Below, one piece after another: positions 17,680 to 26,737 of a DNA stretch of 64,000 nt. Under the pieces are notes generated by a model. That model was not told the origin of the DNA. It ran no database searches and worked only from the letters and a program-made list of their open reading frames with translations. Every line of letters starts with the position of its first letter. Positions within the stretch are counted from its first letter, which is position 1. The stretch spans positions 56,334 through 120,333 of the forward strand of contig CAZHIQ010000006.1 in the NCBI GenBank assembly GCA_964532595.1, given 5' to 3'. This stretch comes from Chryseosolibacter sp964532595 (lineage in GTDB: Bacteria > Bacteroidota > Bacteroidia > Cytophagales > Cyclobacteriaceae). The translations under genes were made by a program, and so were the position numbers.

Positions 17680-19575
17680 GTGGAAGCTTCGTACGTGCTA
17701 TTGATGTGCATTGCCTTGCTGGCGCCTCTCGGCGGCTTCCTCGTCACCTGGTTGATGCCGGGACAGGCAGTGCGTCTGGCTACCGGAACGATGGCGATAT
17801 CATTCCTGGCTGCGTTATGGCTAGCGATCACGACCTGGAACACCGTCACCCATGTCACCCTCCCCTGGTTCACAGCAGGAACGGAAGTCCTTACCCTCGA
17901 CTTCGCAATCGACAACCGAAGCCTGCTGATGCTGGTGGTGGTTTCATTCATATCGCTCATGGTGCATATATACTCCGCGGTTTATATGCGCGGAGATACT
18001 GGGTTCGCCAGATACTATGCCATGCTCGGGTTCTTCACCTTCTCGATGCAAGGCATCGTGGTCACCGATAATCTTCTCCTGCTGTTTGTATTCTGGGAAC
18101 TTGTAGGATTTTCGTCGTATGCACTGATCGGACACTGGCACACAAAACGCAGCGCCGGCGCAGCAGCTACCAAAGCGTTTCTTCTCAACCGTATCGGAGA
18201 CATTGGGTTTCTGATAGGACTGATGATTGTTTGGCGCACGCAGGGCACATTCACCTTGACCGATGCCCTGTCCTTCCCTATTACTTCAGGATGGCAGACC
18301 GCCGCGGCGCTGTGTTTGTTCGGCGGCGTAATCGGAAAGTCAGCTCAGTTTCCCCTCTTCACGTGGCTTCCCGATGCGATGGAGGGTCCAACACCGGTTT
18401 CGGCGCTCATCCATGCCGCCACTATGGTTGCAGCCGGCGTATTCCTACTTATTAAGATTTTTCCTCTCTTCACCGAAACGGCCCTGGTAGTTGTTGCCGT
18501 AACCGGGATGATCACGTCGTTGATCGGTGCGCTCGCCGCGATGTCTCAGTACGATTTGAAGCGAATCCTTGCCTACTCCACGATGTCACAACTCGGGCTT
18601 ATGATCCTCGCCCTTGGCATGGGTGTCGTTGACGGCGCCTTCCTTCATCTCCTGACTCACGCATTCTTCAAAGCGTGTCTGTTCCTTGCGGCGGGAATCG
18701 TCATACATGCGCTTGCTCACGCGCAGCAACCTCATTTTGATTTTGACGCGCAAGATGTGAGAAACATGGGAGGTTTGCGAAAAATGCTTCCAACAGCGTT
18801 CGTCGCTTTTTTGCTAGGCGGTGCTTCACTTGCCGGCATCCCCTTCTTTTCCGGATTCCTATCGAAAGAAGCGATGCTTGTCGCGCTATTCACACACGCA
18901 AGCGCCCTCTCATGGCTGATGATCGTGGTCGTCCTCAGTGTTTCATTTCTTACTGTGCTCTATACGTATCGGATGATTGCGCTTGTCTTCCTCGGAGAAC
19001 CGCGTACTGTAAAAACGATAAACGTCCACGAAGTAGAGACGGGAATGCGCATCCCAACACTCATCCTGGCGGCGTGTTCGCTGTGGTTGATTGTCTCCTG
19101 GAATCCTTTCGACTTCAAAGGCTGGATGCACCACACTGGCCATGCAGGTCCACATGAACTTTGGCTAACAATTATTTCAGTGCTATGGGTATTCGCCGCG
19201 TTGTTCCTGGCACGAATGATCTTCGGCAAACGAACACCTGAGACAAATTCATTGCTACGAAACGCGTTCTACATTGACACCGCGTACTCAGCGCTCGCAG
19301 AGAAGTTTACACAAGCGAATGAACGTGTAACTTCCTTTACCGAACAGCGAATCATTGACCAAACTTTACACGGCATTGTATATTTCCAGGTTATCATCGC
19401 TCATATAACCGGGTGGGTGGATAAACATATCGTCGATGGCATCGTCAACGGCACTGTACGTGTCACCGGATGGACTGGGCGGGCGGCGCGATCCATACAA
19501 GGAGGAAATGTGCAGCTTTATATTTTCTGGGCGATTTTCACAATCATTATTTTTATAATTTGGGCGCTTAATTAA
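17680..19575 (+). CDS. nuoL: NADH-quinone oxidoreductase subunit L
   Basis: A 631-residue antiporter-like proton-pumping subunit at the distal end of the membrane arm. The conserved FVFWELVGFSSYALIGHW (TM5 Glu), FPLFTWLPDAMEGPTPVSAL, HAATMVAAGVFL and YDLKRILAYSTMSQLGLM blocks are all present, and the C-terminal long lateral helix and anchor (about residues 500-631) are complete. GTG start, 3 nt after the nuoK stop. Confidence 0.96.
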   Translation: MEASYVLLMCIALLAPLGGFLVTWLMPGQAVRLATGTMAISFLAALWLAITTWNTVTHVTLPWFTAGTEVLTLDFAIDNRSLLMLVVVSFISLMVHIYSAVYMRGDTGFARYYAMLGFFTFSMQGIVVTDNLLLLFVFWELVGFSSYALIGHWHTKRSAGAAATKAFLLNRIGDIGFLIGLMIVWRTQGTFTLTDALSFPITSGWQTAAALCLFGGVIGKSAQFPLFTWLPDAMEGPTPVSALIHAATMVAAGVFLLIKIFPLFTETALVVVAVTGMITSLIGALAAMSQYDLKRILAYSTMSQLGLMILALGMGVVDGAFLHLLTHAFFKACLFLAAGIVIHALAHAQQPHFDFDAQDVRNMGGLRKMLPTAFVAFLLGGASLAGIPFFSGFLSKEAMLVALFTHASALSWLMIVVVLSVSFLTVLYTYRMIALVFLGEPRTVKTINVHEVETGMRIPTLILAACSLWLIVSWNPFDFKGWMHHTGHAGPHELWLTIISVLWVFAALFLARMIFGKRTPETNSLLRNAFYIDTAYSALAEKFTQANERVTSFTEQRIIDQTLHGIVYFQVIIAHITGWVDKHIVDGIVNGTVRVTGWTGRAARSIQGGNVQLYIFWAIFTIIIFIIWALN

Positions 19576-19610
19576 ACGGGCAGCCCACTCAGCGTTCGAT
19601 ACCAAGGAAG

Positions 19611-21218
19611 ATGCAGGATTACTCAATCTCTCTACTGATCTTTACACCACTTGCTGCGGCGCTGATTGCTCTTTGCATTCCTGCTTCCCGGTCATCAACA
19701 TTTCGCTGGGTATCACTTGCAGCAAGCGCACTCCAGGTGGTTGTTCTGCTCACTTTAATAAATTCATTCGCCCCGGGAGAAGGGATCCAATTTACAGAGA
19801 ACAGATCATGGTTCGCAGTAAATCTCGGCGACTGGGGTTTGTTACAGGCAAACTATTTTGTAGCGATCGACGGTCTTAACATACTCCTGGTGTGCATGTC
19901 AGTGATCATAACGCTGATCGCGACTATCGCCTCGTGGGAAGTTCGGGAAAAAGCAAAAGGATACTTTGTTCTGTTTTTGATCCTCAATGCGGCCGTTATT
20001 GGCACATTCACCGCCCTCGATTTTCTCCTTTTCTATCTCTTTTTCGAGTTCATGCTCCTTCCCATGTTCTTTCTCATTGGCTTGTGGGGCGGACCCAGAC
20101 GTGAATACGCATCGATCAAATTCCTTCTTTACACCCTTCTTGGTTCGATCTTTATTCTCATTTCGCTTATCGGCCTATATCTATCGGTTCGCACTCCGGG
20201 GGATGCCGCCGTACATACGTTCAACATCCTGCATATGCAGGACAGCGCGAACTTCATTCAAGGCAGCATATTCGACCCGGCAAACCCCTGGAACATTGGT
20301 TTTCTCGATGCCCGAAGCTGGGGCTTCCTATTGCTATTCCTCGGCTTCGCGATCAAGCTGCCAATGGTTCCATTCCACACGTGGCTACCTGATGCTCATG
20401 TGGAGGCTCCGACACCGATCTCCGTCATTCTGGCTGCGCTGCTGTTGAAGATTGGCGCGTATGGGCTTATCCGCATAGCATTCCCGATATTCCCGGAAGC
20501 CGCCATGGCCGGCAGTTGGCTCATCGGACTGTTCGGATTGATTTCCATCATCTACGGCGCGTTGAACGCTATGGCAAGCAAGGACCTGAAGCGGCTTATC
20601 GCGTACTCATCTGTTTCGCACATGGGCTTTGTCCTTCTCGGCCTATCGGCCCTTACTACCGAGGGCGTCACGGGAGCTATCTATCAGATGTTTAGCCACG
20701 GAATCATCTCCGCCCTCTTGTTTCTTATCGCTGGGGTCCTGTACGATCGCACTCATGATCGCACAATTACCCATTACTCCGGACTGGCCGCGAAAATGCC
20801 TGCATACTTTGCCATTGTACTAATAGGCTTCTTCGCTTCGTTCGGTCTTCCGGGCTTTTCCGGATTCATTGCTGAAGTGCTGGTTTTTCTCGGCGCATTC
20901 AAGTCGAACTCAGTGAACGGCCTGCTTCCCGAAAGCTTTGCCGTTATCGCCACATTAGGCCTGATCCTTTCGGCGGGGTATTATCTGTGGACCATACAGC
21001 GAATGTTCTTCGGGCCGCTGCATGTAAAGGGACAAATGAGTCTTGATCAACTAACGCCGTTGACGCCACGCGAGTTGATCACCATGGTACCGCTCTGCGG
21101 CGCCGCCTTTATCTTCGGCATCTTTCCCCATTTGGCTCTCGAGTGGGTGAATCCCTTTACCGATGAATTTGTGCGCTCCGTACTCGAAGCCGGGCAACGT
21201 TTAACGTCAAACCGCTGA
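19611..21218 (+). CDS. nuoM: NADH-quinone oxidoreductase subunit M
   Basis: A 535-residue antiporter-like subunit. It has FLLFYLFFEFMLLPMFFLIG (TM5 Glu), VPFHTWLPDAHVEAPTPISV, DLKRLIAYSSVSHMGFVLLG and FSGFIAEVLVFLGAF. An AAGGAAG purine run sits directly before the ATG, too close for an ordinary Shine-Dalgarno. It is 35 nt after nuoL. Confidence 0.96.
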   Translation: MQDYSISLLIFTPLAAALIALCIPASRSSTFRWVSLAASALQVVVLLTLINSFAPGEGIQFTENRSWFAVNLGDWGLLQANYFVAIDGLNILLVCMSVIITLIATIASWEVREKAKGYFVLFLILNAAVIGTFTALDFLLFYLFFEFMLLPMFFLIGLWGGPRREYASIKFLLYTLLGSIFILISLIGLYLSVRTPGDAAVHTFNILHMQDSANFIQGSIFDPANPWNIGFLDARSWGFLLLFLGFAIKLPMVPFHTWLPDAHVEAPTPISVILAALLLKIGAYGLIRIAFPIFPEAAMAGSWLIGLFGLISIIYGALNAMASKDLKRLIAYSSVSHMGFVLLGLSALTTEGVTGAIYQMFSHGIISALLFLIAGVLYDRTHDRTITHYSGLAAKMPAYFAIVLIGFFASFGLPGFSGFIAEVLVFLGAFKSNSVNGLLPESFAVIATLGLILSAGYYLWTIQRMFFGPLHVKGQMSLDQLTPLTPRELITMVPLCGAAFIFGIFPHLALEWVNPFTDEFVRSVLEAGQRLTSNR

Positions 21219-21222
21219 CGAC

Positions 21223-22698
21223 GTGCAGAACCTGCATGACATTCTAAAAGGCATCAGTTCCAGCCTCCTTCACCTTATACCGGAAGGAGCGCTCATGATT
21301 GGTTTTTTCGTCCTGCTCGTCGCAGGCATGATCAACAATCAACGCAACATCCTTTTCGCCTCCATTACACTGGCAACATCTCTTACTTCGATACTTCTTA
21401 TCGCAGGGAACCACTTGTCGTCTGTCCACTCAATTGCCAACGGGATGCTAATCCGGGATGGCGGGGCAGATTTTATTATGCTTCTGGTGGATGTGAGCGT
21501 TGCTCTTACCTGTCTACTCTCATTGCGCAACGCGCCCCGGCGACACCGTTCAGAGTTCTACGCCTTCCTGCTGGCAGTAGCCGCTGGCTGCCACTTCCTG
21601 GTTATGAGCAACAATCTGGTAATGGTTTTCGTGTCACTCGAGCTTGTCTCCATTACCTCCTATGTGCTGGCAGGCTACGCTTTTGACCGGCACGGAAGCG
21701 AAGGTAGCTTCAAGTACTTCTTGTTTGGTTCGGTAGCTTCTGCTGCGATGCTGTACGGGTTCTCACTCATCTTTGGCATTACCGGCACCCTTGACTTTAC
21801 AAGTCCGTCTTTCATCAGCGCCATCATCGAGCATTCTACGCCCCTCCTCTTTATCGCGGCGCTGTTCGCATTAGCAGGGTTCCTTTTCAAGATGGCAGCA
21901 GTCCCCATGCAATCGTGGGCACCCGATGTCTATCAGGCCGCCCCCATCCCTGTGATCGCTTACTTTTCGGTAGCGCCAAAGGTAGCAGCGTTGTGGATAC
22001 TGGCCCGGTTTACTGTGGCTCTTCACGGCTACGGACAAAGCGGCTACGACTGGCAGTCGGTAGTCGCAGGAATTGCCGTCCTCACCATACTCGCAGGAAA
22101 CCTCTCTGCTCTGTGGCAAAAAGACAGCAAGAGAATGATGGCCTATTCTTCCATTGCACACTCCGGCTTCCTCCTTGTGGGGCTAGCGGCCTTCATGCCC
22201 CAGGGCGTCGAGTTTATGCTGTTTTACGCAGCTGTTTATCTATTGATGAACTATGGCGTTTTTGCTCTCCTGCTGGGATTTGAACGGGAAGGCGTTTCCG
22301 GAGCAATGACGACATTTTCCGGTGCGGGTCCCCGTCGGGTATGGGCTGCCGCAGGGCTCACCTTCGGGATGATCGCCCTGGCCGGGATCCCGCCCACAGG
22401 CGGTTTTACCGCCAAACTCTTCGTTTTTACGTCGCTCTGGCAGTCCTACCTCGAGTCTGGCAAAGTTTTGCTTCTCGTATTGCTTGTCGTCGGCCTTGTT
22501 AACACCGTAATTTCGCTGTTTTACTATCTCCGAATTCCCTGGTACGCCTGGTTCCGGGCGGGAGAGCTTCCCGCCCAGGAAAAAAATGGCGCTTTTGAAA
22601 ATTTTTTAGGGCTGATACTGGTTCTAGGAGTTGTTGTCATTTTCTTCCTCCCCGGGTTGTTGATGGGATTGATGAATAAAATTAACTTTGTGCTTTAG
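21223..22698 (+). CDS. nuoN: NADH-quinone oxidoreductase subunit N
   Basis: A 491-residue antiporter-like subunit next to subunit K in the membrane arm. SLELVSITSYVLAGYAF (TM5 Glu), FKMAAVPMQSWAPDVYQAAP and SKRMMAYSSIAHSGFLLVG mark it. GTG start 4 nt after nuoM. Last gene of the nuo segment; the PurF-like gene begins 49 nt later, with no terminator hairpin that I can see between them. Confidence 0.95.
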   Translation: MQNLHDILKGISSSLLHLIPEGALMIGFFVLLVAGMINNQRNILFASITLATSLTSILLIAGNHLSSVHSIANGMLIRDGGADFIMLLVDVSVALTCLLSLRNAPRRHRSEFYAFLLAVAAGCHFLVMSNNLVMVFVSLELVSITSYVLAGYAFDRHGSEGSFKYFLFGSVASAAMLYGFSLIFGITGTLDFTSPSFISAIIEHSTPLLFIAALFALAGFLFKMAAVPMQSWAPDVYQAAPIPVIAYFSVAPKVAALWILARFTVALHGYGQSGYDWQSVVAGIAVLTILAGNLSALWQKDSKRMMAYSSIAHSGFLLVGLAAFMPQGVEFMLFYAAVYLLMNYGVFALLLGFEREGVSGAMTTFSGAGPRRVWAAAGLTFGMIALAGIPPTGGFTAKLFVFTSLWQSYLESGKVLLLVLLVVGLVNTVISLFYYLRIPWYAWFRAGELPAQEKNGAFENFLGLILVLGVVVIFFLPGLLMGLMNKINFVL

Positions 22699-22747
22699 TT
22701 CCCTGGTTCAAAAAGCGTGTACAGCCGGAGGTGTTTAACCTAATACA

Positions 22748-24631
22748 ATGAGCGACCAGATCCTTCATGAATGCGGAATCGCCCTGATCCGCTTGCGGAA
22801 GCCCCTCTCCTACTATATTGAAAAATACGGCCCCACCTATGCGATGCACCGGATGTACATCCTGATGGAGAAGCAGCATAACCGGGGGCAGGACGGCGCG
22901 GGAGTAGCAAATATTAAGATCGATATCGAACCGGGGCACCGCTATATTAGCCGGTATCGCTCGGTAAAATCCCAGCCGGTAGCGGATCTATTCAGGAAAA
23001 TCGGAAAAAAATACCGCAAGGCCCAGAAACTGGGCAAAGAGAATTTCCGGGATGAACGCTGGCTGAAAGAAAATGTGGCTTTCACCGGCGAACTCTGGCT
23101 GGGGCATTTGCGCTATGGGACGCATGGCATGAACAGCATCGAAAACGTTCATCCCTTCCTCCGGCAAAACAACTGGCGCAGCCGGAATCTGGTAATGGCC
23201 GGAAACTTCAATATGACCAATGTCGAAGAGTTGTTCGATATTCTGGTCAACCTCGGCCAGCACCCCAAAGAAAAGGTCGATACCGTTACGGTAATGGAAA
23301 AGATCGGCCATTTCCTCGACGAAGAAGTTCAGGGGATTTTCGAAAAGTACAAAGACCAATACTCCAACCGGGAGATATCCGACATCATCGAAGATGAAAT
23401 CAACCTGCAACGTGTCTTACGCCGCGCGTGTAAAGACTTCGATGGCGGTTATACCATGGCAGGGCTCATCGGTTCAGGATCGGCGTTCGTAGTTCGCGAT
23501 CCTAACGGCATCCGCCCGGCCTACTTCTACGCTGACGATGAAGTAATCGTTGTCGCATCTGAAAAACCTGCGATCAAAGCAGCTTTCAATGTCGAGTACA
23601 GTCAGATCGAGGAAATTAATCCGGGACATGCACTGATTATTTCAAAGTCGGGAGAGTTCGCCCAACACTCTATCCTCAAATCGGGAGAGAAAAAATCATG
23701 CAGCTTCGAACGCATCTACTTTTCAAGAGGTAACGATCCCGATATCTATAAGGAGAGAAAGGAACTCGGACGCCTGCTCGTCCCCCAGGTCCTCAAGTCG
23801 ATCAATTTTGACCTTAAAAACACCGTCTTTTCCTATATTCCGAATACCGCGGAAACCGCTTACTACGGGTTAATGGCCGGTGTTGAAGCCTACCTCATCC
23901 GCAGGCAAAAGGAAATCATCCTCGAAGGAAAACCTACCGTTGATTCCATCGAAGACCTGCTCTCGTTCCGCCCGCGAATCGAGAAGCTTGTACAGAAAGA
24001 CGTCAAACTCCGGACATTCATCACCGACGACGATCACCGTGATGATATGGTGGCTCACGTTTATGACACAACGTATGAAGTCATCCAGAAGAACAAAGAC
24101 ACGCTCGTTGTAATCGATGATTCCATCGTGCGCGGGACGACCTTGGAAAAGAGCATTTTAAAAATGCTCGACCGCCTGGAGCCCAAAAAGATTGTGGTCG
24201 TATCATCGGCCCCTCAGATCCGTTTTCCGGATTGCTATGGCATAGACATGAGCAAGATGGGCGATTTTCTTGCTTTCCGCGCCATGATCAGCTTGCTTAA
24301 GGAAAGAGGTAAGGACTACCTCCTGGGTGAGGTCTATGAGAAATGCATTCGTAATTTAAATGACCCGAATCAGGAGAACTACGTGAAGATTCTCTACGAT
24401 CAGTTTACGTACGAAGAAGTATCCGAAAAAATCTCCGAGATCGTAAAACCCGCTGGCATGAAGGCCGAGGTTCAGGTTGTCTTCCAGACCGTTGAAAACC
24501 TTCACCGCGCCTGCCCCCGCCATCTCGGCGACTGGTATTTTACCGGCAACTATCCCACACCAGGCGGTATAAAGGTTGTAAACCGCTCGTACATCAACTA
24601 CATGGAAGGTAGGCTCGTACGCGCCTACTAA
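22748..24631 (+). CDS. purF: Long PurF-family amidophosphoribosyltransferase
   Basis: A 627-residue protein, much longer than the roughly 470-500 residues of standard PurF. It has an N-terminal Ntn glutamine amidotransferase domain (about residues 9-300) and a phosphoribosyltransferase domain with the PRPP loop VVIDDSIVRGTT (about 456-467). The Ntn nucleophile would be the Cys of HECGIALIRL at position 9, so an eight-residue propeptide must be removed. GHLRYGTHG and NRGQDGAG, which line the glutaminase site, are present. Extra insertions occur in the glutaminase domain (KYRKAQKLGKENFRDERW) and after the PRPP loop. This long paralogue is, as I recall, common in Bacteroidota beside a normal PurF; whether it makes phosphoribosylamine is not certain. 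Confidence 0.85.
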   Translation: MSDQILHECGIALIRLRKPLSYYIEKYGPTYAMHRMYILMEKQHNRGQDGAGVANIKIDIEPGHRYISRYRSVKSQPVADLFRKIGKKYRKAQKLGKENFRDERWLKENVAFTGELWLGHLRYGTHGMNSIENVHPFLRQNNWRSRNLVMAGNFNMTNVEELFDILVNLGQHPKEKVDTVTVMEKIGHFLDEEVQGIFEKYKDQYSNREISDIIEDEINLQRVLRRACKDFDGGYTMAGLIGSGSAFVVRDPNGIRPAYFYADDEVIVVASEKPAIKAAFNVEYSQIEEINPGHALIISKSGEFAQHSILKSGEKKSCSFERIYFSRGNDPDIYKERKELGRLLVPQVLKSINFDLKNTVFSYIPNTAETAYYGLMAGVEAYLIRRQKEIILEGKPTVDSIEDLLSFRPRIEKLVQKDVKLRTFITDDDHRDDMVAHVYDTTYEVIQKNKDTLVVIDDSIVRGTTLEKSILKMLDRLEPKKIVVVSSAPQIRFPDCYGIDMSKMGDFLAFRAMISLLKERGKDYLLGEVYEKCIRNLNDPNQENYVKILYDQFTYEEVSEKISEIVKPAGMKAEVQVVFQTVENLHRACPRHLGDWYFTGNYPTPGGIKVVNRSYINYMEGRLVRAY

Positions 24632-24719
24632 CGACTCCGATCATCGCCGGCGAAATCTATCTGCTGACGGGAAAAAATCCCAGGTATTGTCTATTTTAAC
24701 ACTACCAACCGGCAGACCT

Positions 24720-25130
24720 ATGAACTATTGGCTTGTTAAGACCGAACCCGACACCTATTCCTGGTCGGACCTTGTACGCGACTCACAAACGGTGTGGGAC
24801 GGCGTGCGCAATTTTCAGGCTCGTAGCAATATGAAAAAGATGCAAAAGGGCGACATCGTCTTTGTCTACCACACAGGAGCTGAAAAAGCTATCGTGGGGG
24901 AAGCGGTTGTAGCACAAGCTGCCTATCCCGATCCCGCTGACGAAGAATGGGTAGCGGTCGACCTCAAGGCGGGAAAAGCACTAAAAAACCCGGTTAGCCT
25001 TGCACAAATAAAGTCGGATAAGCGTTTAAAAGATATGGTCCTGGTCAGGGCGTCACGTCTCTCCGTACAGCCCGTCCAGGCCAATGAATATCAGCTTATC
25101 AAAGAGCTCAGTGAGGGAAATAATTCATGA
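24720..25130 (+). CDS. EVE-domain protein
   Basis: A 136-residue single-domain protein of the EVE (PUA-like) fold, with the characteristic MNYWLVKTEPDTYSWSDLVR start, WDGVRNFQARSNM and DIVFVYHTG. EVE domains bind modified bases in nucleic acid; the target of stand-alone EVE proteins is mostly unknown. The frame is open 11 codons further upstream, but the ATG at 24720 is the family start. It overlaps the following secreted-protein gene by ATGA, so the two are translated together despite no obvious functional link. Confidence 0.92.
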   Translation: MNYWLVKTEPDTYSWSDLVRDSQTVWDGVRNFQARSNMKKMQKGDIVFVYHTGAEKAIVGEAVVAQAAYPDPADEEWVAVDLKAGKALKNPVSLAQIKSDKRLKDMVLVRASRLSVQPVQANEYQLIKELSEGNNS

Positions 25131-26737
25131 CGTATCGTAAATCGACAACGACCCGCCTGAAGTCCGTACTCTTTTGCTCAGTGCTCATGCTGAGTTTAGG
25201 ACTGGCCGATGCGCAGGTTCAGCAAACAGAACGCTACGAGATTTTACGAAAGAACTCCGATACGTGGTATAATATCATGTCGATGAATGATCAGGGACTC
25301 GCCCTGATACGCGACAAGGAAAAGTACAACGGCAACAGGAAGCTGTGGGAAGTCATCATTCTTGACACGAACCTCAAAGAAAAAAACAACTTCGATATTG
25401 AAGTCAACCATCGATATAGCCTGCTGGGATACGACGTAACAAAAGGCACGTTATACCTGCTCTTCCGTATGGGTGAAACAACGCGTGGGGACCTGGAGCT
25501 CATCGAAATAAAAGTCAACGAAGGACGCGAAAGTCGCCGATTTGAGATCAAACCCGAACTTGACTTCAAGATCACTCACTTCAACTGTGTTGGCCCCAAC
25601 ATCGTTCTCGGTGGCTACGTCAGCAACGAGCCCGCTATTCTGATTTTCGATCCTGTTGATGCTTCGCTAAAAGTATTACCGGGCTTCTTTCAGAAAGATA
25701 ATGAACTTGTCGACTTACGCGTCAACGAAAACAATACCTTCAATGTAGTACAGATCGATCGCAGCCTTCGTTCTCAGCGAAAGCTGACCTTCCGTACATT
25801 CGACTTCAACGGCAACTTATTACTGGAAGACGTAATCCCGGTCGATGACGACAAGTCTTTGCAGAACAGCATCACCAGTGCGTTGAGGCGGGAAGAACTC
25901 ATGATGCTGGGGACATGGGGAGACAAGCAGGGCAAACAGTCGCTCGGCTTCTTTTCACTGACGATCGACCCCTTTCGCGACCAGAAAGTAAACTACACGT
26001 ACTTCGGCCTCATGGATGATTTCTTGTCATACATGAACCCCAAACGCGCCGCCAGAATCCGAAAGAGTACCCGAGAGTCTCTTGATAACGGGAGAAAGCC
26101 GTCGTTCAGTCACTATGTAATGCCATTCCGCCTTGAAGAAACTCCGGACGGGTTCCTCCTGCTTGCGGAGATTTACAATCCCTCAGCGACCCCCTCGTCG
26201 TGGCATACCCATCCGTATGGTCGTCCTGCGTATGCAACGCCCTATTATTACTACAATCCGTTCTGGCCCGGCTATTTTCCAGGAATGCGTATGTATAGAC
26301 CCTACCCGTACGGTTACTCTACGCGCAGCAGTGATAATGTCAAGGTATACGCCACTGTTGTCGCGGCATTCGACAGTGAAGGCAAACCGCTCTGGGATCG
26401 GAGTATTGTCCTCGACGACATAAAACGCCCGGCCCTGGAACAGATCTCCGACTTCTACTATAACGGCGAAAAGACCTACTTCCTTTATAAAAAGGAGTCG
26501 GAGATACGGGCCAAAATAATCACGATGGGCGAGGGTGAAGATGTTGAACACTCGGAGCCGCTCATGCTCGAGTCCTCGTCCGATGAGGTCCGATCGGAAA
26601 AGGAAGTCGAAGACGGAGTAAGATACTGGTTTGGCAATTCTTTTTACGTGTGGGGTTATCACACAATAAGAAATCGCGAAAACCGAGATAACCGCGTACG
26701 CGATGTTTTCTACATCAACAAGGTGGTGGTGGATTAA
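25127..26737 (+). CDS. Secreted protein of unknown function, tandem paralogue 1
   Basis: A 536-residue protein I cannot name. A signal peptide (about residues 1-29, LSLGLADAQ) precedes repeated beta-rich segments that look propeller-like (for example LEVIILDTNLKEKNNFDIEV-type strands). Features include YYFG-type block YTYFGLMDDFLSYMNPKRAARI (around residue 300), a Tyr/Pro-rich insert (PYYYYNPFWPGYFPG) and a C-terminal VRDVFYINKVVVD. The next gene encodes a protein of the same length and block order. It has no lipobox; location is probably periplasmic or outer-membrane associated. Its start overlaps the EVE gene stop. Confidence 0.7.
   Translation: MTYRKSTTTRLKSVLFCSVLMLSLGLADAQVQQTERYEILRKNSDTWYNIMSMNDQGLALIRDKEKYNGNRKLWEVIILDTNLKEKNNFDIEVNHRYSLLGYDVTKGTLYLLFRMGETTRGDLELIEIKVNEGRESRRFEIKPELDFKITHFNCVGPNIVLGGYVSNEPAILIFDPVDASLKVLPGFFQKDNELVDLRVNENNTFNVVQIDRSLRSQRKLTFRTFDFNGNLLLEDVIPVDDDKSLQNSITSALRREELMMLGTWGDKQGKQSLGFFSLTIDPFRDQKVNYTYFGLMDDFLSYMNPKRAARIRKSTRESLDNGRKPSFSHYVMPFRLEETPDGFLLLAEIYNPSATPSSWHTHPYGRPAYATPYYYYNPFWPGYFPGMRMYRPYPYGYSTRSSDNVKVYATVVAAFDSEGKPLWDRSIVLDDIKRPALEQISDFYYNGEKTYFLYKKESEIRAKIITMGEGEDVEHSEPLMLESSSDEVRSEKEVEDGVRYWFGNSFYVWGYHTIRNRENRDNRVRDVFYINKVVVD

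Noticed and set aside
22721..22727. GGAGGTG before the PurF-like gene as a Shine-Dalgarno
   Set aside because: It lies about 20 nt before the ATG, too far for ribosome binding at that codon.
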